From contig JBOGDF010000057.1 of the NCBI GenBank assembly GCA_050701635.1, positions 1-20,420 of the forward strand: 20,420 nucleotides of DNA, given 5' to 3'. A model generated the notes under the pieces. The model saw only the letters and a program-made list of their open reading frames with translations, was not told where the DNA came from and searched no databases. Shown here piece by piece: positions 20,360 to 20,420 of this stretch (within the stretch, counting starts at the first letter, position 1; each line of letters opens with the position of its first letter). Source of the DNA: WHSM01 sp050701635 (GTDB lineage: Bacteria > Actinomycetota > Actinomycetes > Mycobacteriales > Micromonosporaceae). The translations under genes were made by a program, and so were the position numbers.

Positions 20360-20420
20360 CTACTTCAGGTTGAGCGGGATGGTGGTGTCGAGGAGTTCGA
20401 AGGCGCGTCGCTGGGTTGGG
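20360..20420 (-). CDS. 3' end of a minus-strand gene, possibly a transposase (partial)
   Basis: The last 19 codons read PTQRRAFELLDTTIPLNLK and a TAG stop (20360-20362). The ending QRRAFELLxxxIPLxL resembles C-termini of actinobacterial insertion-sequence transposases, but the stretch is too short to name a family. The rest lies outside the window. Confidence 0.4.
   Translation of the reverse strand, partial: PTQRRAFELLDTTIPLNLK

Noticed and set aside
1..20420. CRISPR arrays, restriction-modification or other defence loci
   Set aside because: No regularly spaced repeats and no methyltransferase, nuclease or helicase motifs were seen; the only short repeats are intragenic or beside tRNA-Asp.

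Overview
The window is GC-rich actinobacterial DNA, most likely from a Micromonosporaceae-type organism. This is inferred from the third-position G/C bias, frequent GTG starts, the families present (DUF2277, WYL regulator, DUF664-type DinB, XRE-TPR regulators, type I IPP isomerase) and the very frequent word GTAC, often as CGTAC. No plasmid or phage replication gene is visible. The window reads as chromosome with a decayed stretch in its second half.

Layout, left: an APH/choline-kinase-like phosphotransferase (55-1098, +) meets a Fic-wHTH protein (1095-2321, -) tail to tail. Then comes a translationally coupled pair on the minus strand, an XRE-type regulator with an unassigned C-terminal domain and a quinone-oxidoreductase-like enzyme. 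Facing them is a Tat-exported PhoX/DUF839 protein flanked by hairpins. A TetR regulator with a good palindromic operator and an apparent N-terminal frameshift is coupled by an ATGA overlap to a cytochrome P450. Next come an XRE-TPR regulator, an isopentenyl-diphosphate isomerase (idi, probably leaderless), a polysaccharide-deacetylase lipoprotein, and a DUF2277 protein on the other strand.

Centre: tRNA-Glu(UUC) and tRNA-Asp(GUC) lie 13 bp apart behind one promoter. A tail resembling an actinobacterial tyrosine integrase runs antisense into tRNA-Asp. From there to about 19.4 kb many genes are broken: an XRE-TPR regulator (one extra G in a GGGG run), a creatininase-family gene (in-frame TAG), a luciferase-like monooxygenase lacking its 3' end, a winged-helix gene with an internal deletion, and Nudix and HD-domain fragments joined tail to tail. 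Intact genes among them are two small minus-strand genes (a 51-aa membrane protein with paired Cys motifs and a 105-aa protein), an epoxide hydrolase with an 11-aa repeat insert, a divergent WYL regulator, a DinB protein and a VOC protein.

Right end: tRNA-Phe(GAA), a small secreted six-cysteine protein, a strong terminator, and the last codons of a minus-strand gene that may be a transposase.

No complete defence system, CRISPR array or biosynthetic cluster is present. The most interesting items are the lesion cluster beside tRNA-Asp, the small CxxC membrane-protein operon divergent from the broken XRE gene across paired GTTAAC palindromes, the TetR frameshift next to a 15-bp tandem repeat, and the secreted Cys-rich protein. 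Frameshift calls could be assembly errors and need raw reads to settle.
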